In this document: piece after piece, positions 12,301 to 22,200 of the stretch | Layout: each line of letters opens with the position of its first letter | How positions within the stretch are numbered: position 1 is the first letter of the stretch | DNA from: Cyanophora paradoxa | Lineage: Eukaryota; Glaucocystophyceae; Cyanophorales; Cyanophoraceae | Length of the DNA: 64,000 bases | Assembly (NCBI GenBank): GCA_004431415.1 | Contig: QPMI01000470.1 | Coordinates: 417,379-481,378, forward strand | Direction: 5' to 3' | The notes under the pieces: generated by a model | What the model was told of the DNA's origin: nothing | The model's input: only the letters and a program-made list of their open reading frames with translations | Database searches by the model: none | Position numbers and translations under genes: made by a program

Positions 12301-15300
12301 GGCGGTGTACATGTGTGTGTGTGTGTGTGTGTGGGGGGGGGAGGGGGGTGGGGGGGGGGGGGTCGCCAGCAGCGCACCGCGTCCTCGTCCTCCGGGCTGA
12401 AGTGGATCGCCGCCCCCAGCGCCGTCGTCACCTGCGGGGGCCCCCGGGCCCTCCCCGTTCGAAGAATCCCGAGGCGGCGCCTTCGAATTCGATCCGGACT
12501 CTATAGAAGAGGCCGACTCTAAAAGGGTCTAAAGAACTCTAATAAAAGGGACCGCGAACTTTCCAGCCTCTAATCATAAGCTCCCAATTGCAAAGAATCA
12601 ATGAAGCACCTCTTGGAGGGAGTTCTTGAAGTAGAGGAGCTGGGTGGGGTCCACGCGGATGCGGTGGCACGCGTCCTCGATCTCGTCCCGCGCCGTCTTC
12701 GGCGCCAGCGGCAGCCACCTGCGCGAAGGGGAGGGTCGCGCTTGAATTCAGGTTCCCTCGTATCAGGGTTCAGGTACGGCGAGTTAGTGCTCCTGGCGCC
12801 GGCCACATGCATAGCTCAGCGTAACTTTTAGCGTTAGGTGCACGTGCGCGCTTTAGCTCAGCTTATAATTAGATATATTTGCATATGCTCATATATAGTT
12901 TATTTGGCTTCGTGCTAGAGATCTGGATCTAGAGCGTCGCTTCTTGCTTGTCAGACGGAGGGCGCACCCGAACAGGAGCTCCTCAGAGCGTGAGAACTCG
13001 GGGGGCAGCCTCCTCTTAGCTTAGCTTAAGATTATCTATATATGCATCTTAAGATTAGCTTATAATTAGCGCCGTCTTTGGCGCCAGCTTGCAATTGTAT
13101 CTCTCCAATCTAGACATGCTCATATATAGCTTGTATGACAGGGCCTATAGCTATGCTGTCTAGAGAGCGTCGCTTAGGGCGCCGGCGCACCCGAACAGGA
13201 GCTCTTCGGAGCGGCAGAACTCGGGGGGCAGCCTCCCCTGTAGCGACCTGGATGCGCGCGCGGGCCGCAGCCTCGCCGAGTCAGAGATGCATGCCTTCGC
13301 TTTGCTTCACTTCGCTTCGAAGCGAAGTGCGCGAAGGCGGGACCGGGCGGGAGGGGCGGGCCGCAGCATCCTCGCCGAGTCAGAGATTTAGACGCACGCC
13401 TTCACTTTCATTTAGCGCGGCGCCGGCGCCGGCGCGCGAGAAGTGCTCAATCTAACTTGGAGCGCGTCTCATGATAATTATATATGCATGATAATCGTGA
13501 TCACCTGCGGTAGAGGTAGGGCGGGCGGAGGCCGTACTTAGCGGCAATCATCACCGTCCGGATGAGGAGCTGCGCGCACGCACGAATGTGAGGGAGATAG
13601 TCATAAGCGATGAAGCTTAAGGAGCTTAAGCTTAAGGGATGTGGGCGAGCGAAGGGATGGGGGAGGGGGGGGGGGGTGTCCGGATGAGGAGCTGCGTGCA
13701 CGGCGAAGGGATGAGGAAAAGAGAGCTCTAAAGCTTAAGAGGAGCTGCGTGCACGAATATTTAATGTGGGGGAGCGAAGGGATGAAGCTGAAGCGGGGCG
13801 AAGAAATGAAAGCGGGGCGAGGAAGCGATCGGAAGCAGTTCGCTCTACAGAAAGCGATGAAGCGGAGCTCTAAAGACTGAGAGAGGCGCGGAGATCTAAA
13901 GAGAGGTCTGAAGCCTTAGAAGCAGTTATTATCCTTAGAAGCCTTCGAGAAGCGAAGAAGGAGAAAAAGAAACAGAAATTAAAGCAGTTACGAGGCCGAA
14001 GAAGAAGTAGAACTCGATGGACTTGGCGGAGCGCTCCGCCGGCTGCCCGATCAGATCAGATCAGATCAGATCAGATCAGATCAGATCAGATCAGATCAGA
14101 GCGCGCCTTGAGAAGGAAGAGGTAGAGGAAGACGGCGAGGACGGGCGTCGCGTGGAAGATCCAGATCGCCTGCGGCGATTATTTGGGGGGGGAGGGCGAG
14201 GGGGGGGGGGGGGGGGGGGTTAGAGCTCACGGGCGTCATCCTGTGGAGAAGACCGGAAGGTAAGTCAGTGGGCGCGCGGCTACAGGGGCAGACCGCATGC
14301 GCAGGACGGCGGCGGCAGGCCTAAGTCTAGGGCGCGCGGGCGGGGCGGGGCGCGAACCAGTAGAGGCTGCAGCAGGCACAGAGGAGACGGCGATGGAGAC
14401 GGCGGGACACGAGGTCAGCGGCACGGAGTCGCTCGGGGTAGAGGAAAGGGCAAAGAAAGACATGGTTCAGGGCTCTAGCTTTATATAGGTTCAGGGCTCT
14501 AGCTTTATATAGGCCTAGGGCATTCGAGGGCGAGGGGTACGGGGCGGAAAGAGGGGGAGAGGCATTACGGGAGATTGCGTACCCCCAGAAGTGACGCTGC
14601 GCATCGGTTCCGATCATGATCAGTGAAGAGGTCGGGAGAGGGGGTGGGGGGGGGGGGGGGGCAAGGGGCTACAGGGATACCTGCTTGAGGGCGGAGTACC
14701 CCTGAAAGAAGAGCACGTAGGGCAAGGTGACAGGGAAGAGGAGATGCACTGACGAGAAGCATTGGAAAACAAGAAAGCAATATTAATAAGCGGATAAACA
14801 CCGGCGAACTCCTTCCAGAACTGCTGCCAATGAATCTGAAAGGGATCGGAGTCAGTTTCCGATCCATCCAAATCAAATCCAAGGGCGGGCCGGGGCGAGG
14901 CGGGGCGGGGTCAAAGAAGGGGCGGGGCGGGGCGGGGTGAGTCGGCGCGAGCACCAAGCTTTAGGGCGGGGCGGGCGGCTAAGAGAGCCGACTAGGCGGG
15001 GCGGGGGGCGGCGGCGGGGCGGCAGGGCGGGCGGGGTGGGTCGGCGCGAGCACCAAGCTTTAGGCGGGGCGGGGCGGCTAAGAGAGCCGACTAGGCGGGC
15101 CGGGGCGAGGCGGGGCGGGGTCAAAGAAGGGGCGGGGCGGGGCGGGGTGGGTCGGCGCGAGCACCAAGCTTTAGGCCGGGCGGGGCGGCTAAGAGAGCCG
15201 ACTAGGCGGGGGCGGCGGGGCGGCGGCGGGGCGGGGCGGGGTGGGTCGGCGCGAGCACCAAGCTTTAGCCGGGGCGGGGCGGCTAAGAGAGCCGACTAGG

Positions 15301-16295
15301 CGGGGGGCGGCGGGGCGGGCGGCGGGGCGGGGCGGGGTGGGTCGGCGCGAGCACCAAGCTTTAGGGCGGGGCGGGGCGGCTAAGAGAGCCGACTAGGCGG
15401 CCGGGGCGAGCGGGGCGGGGCGGCGGGCGGGGCGGGGTGGGTTGGCGCGGGCATCAAGCACGGGGCGCCGGCGGGGCGGCAGGGCAGGGTGGTCCCGTCG
15501 TGGGGGGCGTAGGGGGGGGGGGGGGGGGGGGGGGACCACTTAAGAGATCTGGGGTCAGCTTCTAATTCGGAAGTCGTTCAGCTAGAGATCGTAGGTTTCA
15601 GATGAGATCCAGGGGCGGGGCGGGGCGGGCCTTGACGCGCAGCATGACGCCGGAGGAGGAGTCCAGTCCCTGCACGGCGCGCGAGTGCGCCGCGCTCGAG
15701 CCCCCCGCGCCCGCTCCCGCCGCGCCCCGACGCGCCCTCGCGAGTGGCGGTCCCGCGCTCACGGAGCCGGCCGCCTGCAGCTGCGGTCGGCCGCTTTCGT
15801 CAGATCTAGAGATGCGCCAACTCCGATCAGATCGGCGCGCACCGCCGTCGTCGACGCCGCGTCTTGCAGCGGCGCTGTAGACGCCCAGGCTCCGTACGCG
15901 TGCGAGCTCTGGCCGTAAGGCGGGCTGGCGGCCGCGGGCGGCCCCTCGGGGCCCGGGCCGCGCTCGGAATTCGAATGGGAGGCGTGCCGCATGCGGACGC
16001 CGTGCTGCTGTTGCTGGCCATGGGCGTACGCGTACGCGTACGAGGCCGAGGAGGCGGAATTCGAAACCGACGAGGCAGCGCCCGAGATCAACGCCGGGTC
16101 CGCGTGCTGCAGCTGCTCGGGCGACGGCCATGGATCCTGTCCCGGCTGGCCTTGCTCCTGGTCTCCGAGCTCCACGACCCGCACGTCGCCCGCCATTGCC
16201 GCGGCGAGCTGCGCCGGAACCTCCGACTCCGAGGATTGGGATTCCGATCGCTGAAGAAGCTTGGTTTTCTGGACGGCGTCGAACTGCAGTTGCAA
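6390..16295 (-). CDS. Large multi-exon polytopic membrane protein, unidentified
   Basis: A set of protein-like exons with minus-strand splice borders runs across this interval. The N-terminal exon (about 16295-15620) is Q/S/A-rich (QRSESQSSESEVPAQLA). Further pieces are at 14850-14812 (QIHWQQFWKEFAGVY), 14715-14670 (LPYVLFFQGYSALKQ), 14175-14100 (AIWIFHATPVLAVFLYLFLL), 14045-13990 (SAKSIEFYFFFGLV), 13565-13505 (LLIRTVMIAAKYGLRPPY), 13245-13188, 12720-12601 (PTQLLYFKNSLQE), 12430-12363, 11685-11590, 11370-11288, 10975-10855 (DFVQVSLPYVISEEAG), 10550-10505 (VMFNFIAPIMVTS), 10120-10020, 8305-8225 (MALCLLGLMAVVLYSSVF), 7855-7735 (LLTVIDVVFFGSCIVLAVLF) and a Cys-rich piece at 6470-6390 (CELCGQDLDFCSC). 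I do not recognise the family. It could be more than one gene. Long AT-rich introns contain duplicated exon edges. Confidence 0.4.
7390..7434. repeat. TTCTAG short tandem repeat
   Basis: Five to six copies of the hexamer TAGTTC run in tandem within a long AT-rich intron. Similar CTAG-rich words recur through 7300-7600. Confidence 0.85.
11401..11590. repeat. Imperfect G-rich (GGGGA/GGCGG) tract
   Basis: This is a nearly pure purine-strand tract with GGGGAGGGG, GGTGGGG and GGCGGGG words, between two minus-strand exons. It looks like an expanded polypyrimidine intron read on the opposite strand. Open frames here are low-complexity shadows. Confidence 0.6.
12070..12360. repeat. Long G-rich tract with embedded (GT)n microsatellite
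   Basis: About 290 bp are almost entirely G with interspersed A and T, and a (GT)n run sits near 12308-12334. It lies in an intron of the minus-strand membrane-protein gene, so the transcript is a C/A tract. Several long apparent ORFs here are composition artefacts. Confidence 0.8.
12925..13245. repeat. Diverged tandem duplication of an exon and its flanks
   Basis: Positions 12967-13020 and 13188-13245 carry the same block (GGCGCACCCGAACAGGAGCT and the following exon-like RLPPEF/SEELLFGCA reading), about 85 percent alike by eye. The AT-rich flanks, including CTCATATATAG and AGAGCGTCGCTT, are also duplicated. Confidence 0.75.
14045..14100. repeat. (GATCA)n microsatellite
   Basis: About eleven copies of GATCA run in tandem. 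Shorter runs of the same unit occur at 21117-21141, 29655-29685 and 34303-34348, all in introns or spacers. Confidence 0.9.
14880..15475. repeat. GC-rich minisatellite, about 100-bp unit
   Basis: Five good copies and one degenerate copy of a unit containing GGCGCGAGCACCAAGCTTTA and CTAAGAGAGCCGACTAGG start near 14934, 15034, 15146, 15240, 15337 and 15437. A longer segment containing GGTCAAAGAAGGGGCGGGG is repeated at 14905 and 15117. The array lies in an intron of the minus-strand gene and makes spurious RAGARR-type ORFs. Confidence 0.9.
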
Positions 16296-16791
16296 TGCAG
16301 TGCTTTCAGCCGCGCTCGCTGCAGCTGCTGTTGAAGAGATGACGCGTCTGCAACTGGCGCGACCTCACCCCGATCGCGAGCTCCGACTTCGAGTTCCGCG
16401 GCACTTCCGCCGAGCTCAAGAAGTTCAGCAGCAGCGCTCAAGCCTGGCAAGCTTTAATTATAATTTGCAGCGATGTCGAACGCCGGGAGAGCAACCGTCG
16501 AGTCGGCGTCGACGCGAACACGCGCAAGGCGCACGGCCGCGCCCCCGCGGGCCGCGGCGCCTGCTGGCCGCTCGCCTTGATCGCGCTCTCGAGCAGACAG
16601 CTCGCGAGCAGTGGGGGGTACTGACAAGGCTCGCGCTTAGCTATAGGGTACAGCGGCGCCCAGGCGTCGTGCCAGCGCTAGCTCGGGCGAGCCGCAGCAC
16701 ACGCTTCGAGCTTCGGCACACGAAGAGGACCCGGTGACGCGCGGTGGCAAGCCCGCGGCGCCGCTCGCACGTTGAAGCTCCGGCGGGGCCC

Positions 16792-19041
16792 ATGGCGGGA
16801 ACGACGGAGAGACGCGCGCCGGACGGCTCGTTCTTCCGTATGCCGCCGTTCGGCCTCTCGTGCGCGGCCCGCGCGCCCGCCCCGGCCAGCGGACGGCTGA
16901 CTCGAGGGCCGCGCGTCTGTCTTCGCAGGACGGAAGGATTCGCCGCAGAGGACGCGTACGCTGCGGTCAAGTACGCGATCGTGCGGGCGAACTACAGGCT
17001 CTTCCACCTCGAGGGGGACGACGCCGTCCTGCGGGCGGCCGGCGCCGCGCTCTCCGAAGTCTTCGGAGACCCGACGTACGGGATCAGGCGGGAGGACGTA
17101 TTTCTCATCGGGAGCCTCGTGCGTTCGCTTGCAATCCCTTCGTCTCTCGTCTCTCAGCGAGAGCGGACCGCTGAGCGCCGCGCGCGCGCGGGGGCAGTGG
17201 CCCACGGACGCTGCGCCGGAGCGGGTGCGGGCCGCCTGCCAGCACGCGCTCGACCTTCTGCGAACGAAGCGCTTCGACCTCTTCGTCGTCTCGGTACCCG
17301 TCATTCAATGCTTTCGCCCGCCGCCTCTCGGACGCCGTGCGGTTGACGGCCGCGGGCGCCCGCGCCGGCGCCGCGCCGCGCAGTGGCCGGTCGCGTTGAA
17401 GACGGGGCACGGGCGCCTGCCCAAGCCGGGTACAGCGCGCTGCGAGTGCTGCAACCTGTTCATGACCGACTCCATCGTGCGCCGTATCCCCCTCCGAGCT
17501 CTTGCCACCCCTTCCCCCCCCCTTCTCCAACTGCCGCCCAGGTACCCCTCGCGGACACGTGGCGCTCATGTGAGGCCCTCGTCGACGCCAAGCTCACCCG
17601 CGCCATCGGCGTGCGTCCCCGTACCCCCCTATCGATCCGCCGGATCGTACCCCCATCCTCACTGCTGTACCCCCCGCCCTGCCCCGCCCCGCAGCTCGGA
17701 AACGTGGCCCCCGCGCACGTCGCCGATGTCCTCGATTCGTGCCGCATACCCCCCTCCGCCCTCCTGGTCTTTCCTCCCCCCCCCCCAGCCCCCTTCCCCC
17801 CCCTGATGTACCCCGCCAGGTCGAGAGGACGCCGTACCTCCCCCAGCGGCAGCTCCTCGACTTCTGCAAGGAAGAGGTGAGCGCGAACCCCCCGCTGCCC
17901 CCCGCCCCTTCCTGACTACTGTACCCCCCAGGGCGTGGTCCTGGCGGCCCTTCACCCCCTGGGCCCCGCGGAGGCTACCCCGAAGGCCCCCCGCCTCCTG
18001 GAGGAGCCCGCCGTGACGCAGGCCGCCGGCCGCGCCGGCGTATCCCCCGGGCTGGCGCGCCGCGCACCCCGTAACCCCCCCGCGCTCCCCTCACGTATCC
18101 CCCAGGCCCTCCTGGTGCACGCGCGGCAGACCGCGCCCGACTCGCCGCTGCTCCTGGCGGCCCGTACCCAGGACGAGATCCGAGCCGCCATGCGCGCACG
18201 TACCCCTCCCGCTTTCAGAAACACGTACGAACTTAACGTGCCCCCCTAACTTCGTTTGCTCGCAGCGAGTGCCTGCGGCTCGCGGCGCTGCCGGCGGGGG
18301 ACGCCGCGGCGCTCTCGGCGCTTTCGCGGCGCCCCCACCGCTACTTTAACCCCGCGTGCGTCCCGCCGCCTGGCCTGGAACTCTTAGAGAGCTTAGAGAG
18401 CTTAGAGCTTAAGCTTAAGCCACTACGGCGTGCGTGCCGCCCCGGCGGCCGCCTAGTTAGCCATAGCTAGGCGGCCGCCTCAAACCATAGCTAGTTAGCC
18501 CCGGCGGCCGCCTAGCTATGGCCTTGAACTGCATTATTATGAGCTCGGCTACATATATAAGCTCGTCCCGTCGCCTTAATCCTCGCTCTATTCCAGGTCT
18601 ATTCTATCCTCGCCGAGCTAAGCGCTTAAATTCTCTAGCGTTTCCTTCCTTCCTCTCCCCCACCGCTACTTCAACCCGCCCGCGTGCGTCCCGCCGCCTG
18701 GCCTTGAACTCTCTTAATAACCTGGGCTTAACAAATACAAGATTAAGCTTTAGTCACTTTAAGGCGTGCGTCCGGCTGCACTCTCCTACTTCGCTCCAGC
18801 TGAGGCTTTAAGCTTTCGCTTAAGATCTCGCCGCCGGCTATAGCTATCTCCCCCCCCCCCCCCCCCCCCCCCCTCCTCCCCCTCATCCCATCTCCCCTCC
18901 CCTCGCCGCCGCCGCCCCTGAGGAGCCTTTCTTTTCGGGGTGCAGGTGGTGCCCGATGGACGAGCACGACGAGGCGCCCTTCGCCGCCGCCCGCGCCGAG
19001 GGGCAGCCCGAGCCGGGGCCCGAGCCGGCCCGTGCGTGCTA
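16792..19041 (+). CDS. Aldo-keto reductase-fold protein with a degenerate active site
   Basis: Exons with C-rich GT-AG introns follow the AKR order: FFRMPPFGLS (from ATG 16792), AAEDAYAAVKYAIVRANYR (about 16930-17118), REDVFLIGSL, PERVRAACQHALDLLRTK with FDLFVVS (17158-17292), WPVALK (17380-17427), DTWRSCEALVDAKLTRAIGV (17540-17605), LGNVAPAHVADVLDSC, VERTPYLPQRQLLDFCKEE (17820-17877), GVVLAALHPLGPAEATPKAP (17934-18050), ALLVHARQTAPDSPLLLAAR, then HRYFNPACVPP (18268-18360) and a last exon at 18946-19041 (WCPMDEHDEAPF). In active AKRs the tetrad is D-Y-K-H in GYRHxDTA, YGNE, SKL and HWP. Here the aligned words are NYRLFHL, DDAVLR, GSL and VVS-WP, so none of the four is obvious. It is probably a pseudoenzyme or a protein with changed function. 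Exons at 19490-19610 and 20247-20370 might extend it. Confidence 0.68.
18327..18715 (+). repeat. AKR exon end duplicated in the following intron
   Basis: The 3' part of the exon reading HRYFNPACVPP (CCGCTACTTTAACCCCGCG, 18337-18360, with CGTCCCGCCGCCTGGCCT) recurs at about 18658-18714 with small changes. The intervening 280 bp are AT-rich and include inverted GGCGGCCGCCTAG words at 18437-18530. Confidence 0.75.
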
Positions 19042-20840
19042 GATCAGATTTGGATCAGAGCACCTGGATTAGATTCTATCATGTGCCTGAATTAGCTATA
19101 GGTCCGCCGCCTGCGCCGAGGAGCCCGAGCCCCGAGCCCGAGCCCCAGCCGGCCCATGCGTGCGCCAGATTAGCTATAGATCCTACTATGTACGTATACC
19201 TGGATTAGATTTTATCAGATTCTGCTATGTAGGTTCAATTCTACTGTGTGCCTGTAAATTTAAAATTCTACAGTTCCTAGTTCTGGAGCTGGAGATCGCC
19301 CAACCCGTAGCTGAGCTCGAGCTCCGAGCTCCGAACCCCGAGGGCCTAGGCCTGGACTACGAGAGCTTTTAAAGCTAAGCTGAGCTAAGCTGATTTAGAG
19401 CTTCACTGGCTAATGAATTTATAAATTAGATAATACCCTAGGGGCCTTAGCTTGAATTGAGGTCGTGTCTGATCACACGAGGCGTCGTCAGAGTCCGGGG
19501 CGGCTGGGGCGCCGCCGGCCACCTCGGCGGTTCCCATCTCCGTGGACTCCCCGGTGCGCGCCCCCCAGCCCCGCCCGGGCCCCGGCCCCGAGCCGCCCCC
19601 CGGGTCCCTTCCCTCTCCCTGCCCTGCTCCTGCCTCATCCCCGCCCGGGCCCTGTCCGCGGGCCGCCGCCCCTTACCCCCCCCTTCCGCCCCTTACCTCC
19701 CCACGCCAGCCCTGCTCCTGCCTCCTTCCCTCCGAGGGCTCTTCACGCCCACTCCTCGCCCCTCCCTCATCGCCCATCCCCCCCCCCCCCCCCCCCCCCG
19801 CCCCCGCCCCCACCCTCCCCGCCCACCCTTTTCTAAGCCCTCCACCACCACCCTGCCTCCCGCTCCGCCCCGGCCCTCCGCCCGTCGTCTTAGACTGGCC
19901 CTCCGCCCCCTCTGCCGGCCCTTAAGCTTCGCTAACTGAATAGACCAGACCCTCTGAGCTCAGTCTCTGATCGTGCACCGGGCGGGCATGCAGGGCGGGC
20001 CCCGGCGCAAGAACTCGCACACGATGGAGCCCGCGCCAAACGAGGAGGTCCGCGCGCGCCCCCCCGCCCTTGGAGAACGTTGAGGCTCCGAAGTTTCTAC
20101 AATTCTAATTAAATGATTCACGTCCGATGTTCCGCGGCCGGGCGCGCGAAACAAGAGGCCTAAAAGCTCCCTCTCAGCTCTACGAGACAATACTGGCCAT
20201 GGGTCCTATAACTTTCTTCTCACTTCTTTCTTCTCCCTCTTCCGCAGAGCCCCGGGGAGAAGCGGCGGCGCCCCTCGGCGGAGGGCGTCCCCAGCATCCG
20301 CGTCCAGGCCGCCTCGCCGGCGCCCCCGGCCCTCCTCGGCGCAGCGGCCCCCGCGGCCGCTCCGACTTAGCCAAGGCTCTACAGCTTAGGTTGCGGTGCA
20401 GTTCATTCCGTTTGCTTTGTACAATCAGTTTAGTTGCATTTAATTTGGAGCATGCGCAGTGCTCATGCGCATGCTTAGATCGATATCATGATCAGTTGTG
20501 AATTAAGAGTCGATTTCATTTCAATAATAATGCAGAGTTCGATTGAATTAGCGGAGGAGTTCGAGAGAATAATAACGCAGCGCCGGAGGAGGGCCGCGAC
20601 CGCCAACAGGGCGAGGAGGCACAGGCACAGGAGCACAACTTTAATAAATTTGGCAAGGGCCTCCCAGCCCCCATTCCCATAATATATCATAATTATATAA
20701 TTTGCCTTGTACAGTCAGTTTAGTTGCATTTGCAGTGGAGTTAATCATCGGATTGATCAGTGGAGTTGCAGTTGCAATCAAATTCACTTGATCATCGGAT
20801 TAATCGGGCCTCGCCATCGGGGGGCGTCATTATAATTATA
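19042..20840. other. Spacer with possible extra plus-strand exons
   Basis: The segment 19110-19170 repeats the end of the preceding exon (GAGCCCGAGCC and GGCCCATGCGTGCG against 18995-19036). Proline-rich coding-like pieces at 19490-19610 (PATSAVPISVDSP) and 20247-20370 (GEKRRRPSAEGVPSI) have plausible splice acceptors and could be downstream AKR exons or a separate gene. A 19-bp C run sits at 19781-19799. A degenerate copy of the next gene's last exon lies at 20580-20660. Confidence 0.35.
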
Positions 20841-20900
20841 TTAGCGCCAAAGGAAAACCGCGGCCGCCCAGAGGGCGAGGAGGCACAGGCACAGGAGCGC
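20580..20900. repeat. Duplicated tail-anchor coding segment
   Basis: The stretch AGGGCGAGGAGGCACAGGCA with its flanks at 20869-20905 (coding for the LLCLCLLAL anchor) is repeated at about 20607-20645 downstream of the stop codon. The copy encodes a similar VVLLCLCLLALLAVAALL when read on the same strand. Confidence 0.75.
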
Positions 20901-21806
20901 AGCGGCCTCCCGGCGGGCCCTGCGCCGCCTCTCCAGCCGCTCTTCTTCCTCCCGCCTGGCCCTCCGCCTCTCGCGATCCATCGCCAGCACCTCCTGGCGG
21001 TACCTCCGCTGCGCCTGCTCTCGGACCCGTTCCTCCTCCACGTACGCGTTGTAGGCGAGCTTCGCGTTCTCCACGGCTCGCTCTGCGCGCGATCGCGAGT
21101 CACCGAGTCAAACTCTGAGATCAGATCAGATCAGATCAGATCTAATTTTAATCACGGAACGCACGGTCCTCCCAGCGGCCAGAGCCGAGAAACACGGTCG
21201 ATAAGCACGCCGCCAGGCGCCTGTAGCGCGCCCTGTCCGCCTCGAACTGCGCGGGCTCGCGGCCCCTCCGCTCCGCGATCAGAACGAAGTCCTCCGGCGA
21301 GACGACTTCGGCACGGACGTAGACGCGCCTGCTTATAATAAGCTTGGCCTTAGCTAAATTAAATTAAATTAAATTAAATTAGCGGAACTCGAGACGCGCC
21401 CGCTTACACCGGCCCACGCGCAGAGTTCTTCCAGCCTTCTGAAGAGCCAGAGGCGCCGGTTGTCGAGGCTCTCGTAGGCGTACCGCCCCGCCGCGTCGTC
21501 TGGCCTCAACTTAAGCTTGTAATTAAGCTTGGAATTAATTATAATGAAGATCGCACCTGCGACGCGGACTTTGCGGACCAGAATCGCGGGGAAGGAGCAC
21601 GCGATCTCAACGAGCTCGCGCGCGGGGTCGCCGGCGCGCGCGACCCGCAGGAACCGGTCCCGCAGGGCCTCATAGAGGCGGATTCCGTATCCCAGCGGCT
21701 TGAACTCGCGGCTGATCATCGCCTGCGTGAAGAGGATGCGCGACGGCGGGAGCAGGACGGTCCCGTTGTTGCACACGAGCTCATGATCATGACCAATGTA
21801 CACCAT
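20841..21806 (-). CDS. Coiled-coil, tail-anchored protein of unknown function
   Basis: Four exon-like blocks read on the minus strand: about 21780-21560 (CNNGTVLLPPSRILFTQAMI, then FPAILVRKVRVAG), 21510-21410 (RPDDAAGRYAYESLDNRR, LFRRLEELCAWAG), 21335-21185 (RRVYVRAEVVSPEDFVLI, RARYRRLAACLS) and 21090-20841. The last exon is a charged helix (VEEERVREQAQRRYRQE, RREEEERLERRR) ending in one hydrophobic segment (LLCLCLLALWAAAVFLW) three residues before the stop. That is the layout of a tail-anchored membrane protein facing the cytosol. I do not recognise the family. The ATG at 21806 may precede an intron, so the true start is open. ENPP ends 340 bp upstream on the same strand. Confidence 0.5.
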
Positions 21807-21999
21807 CGATATCGATATCGAGTTCGATCGCGCCGCTGCAATTCAAACGAGCGTTTCGAGCGAAATTTCGAGCGAAAGGAACGTTCAACCCGGTGACCCG
21901 GTTCGCCTCGGTTTGAGAGGCGTGGCAAGAGATAAAAAAGAAGCGCGCCCAATAAATGCATTGGAGGAATAAGAAGCGATGTGACAGAATATATAGCGC

Positions 22000-22200
22000 C
22001 CTACGCGGCGGCGAGGACGTGCCTCACACGATCGAGGGCGCCGTCTGGAGCTCGAGGACGAAACCTTTGAGATATATAGCCTCATAGCGGAATTCAAGAA
22101 CATGACATAAATCCGCGCCAAACATCAATACCAATAGCCAGAGCCCTAGGCGGCGGCGAGGACGTGCCTCACGCGCTCGAGGGCGCCGTCGTTCGGCGAG
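22000..22200. repeat. Copy of the ENPP stop-codon exon in its 3' flank
   Basis: GGCGGCGAGGACGTGCCTCA followed by CTCGAGGGCGCCGTC, which holds the end of ENPP at 22149-22190, recurs at about 22005-22045 with a few substitutions. Confidence 0.75.

Noticed and set aside
12054-12522. Long Gly/Arg and Pro/Thr ORFs on both strands
   Set aside because: They are translations of a low-complexity G tract with a GT microsatellite.
14045-14100. (GATCA)n as telomeric or origin repeat
   Set aside because: Short interstitial runs occur at four unrelated intron or spacer sites; this is ordinary microsatellite behaviour.
14873-15299. Arg/Gly-rich ORFs at 14.9-15.3 kb
   Set aside because: They repeat with the 100-bp minisatellite unit on both strands and have no independent coding signal.
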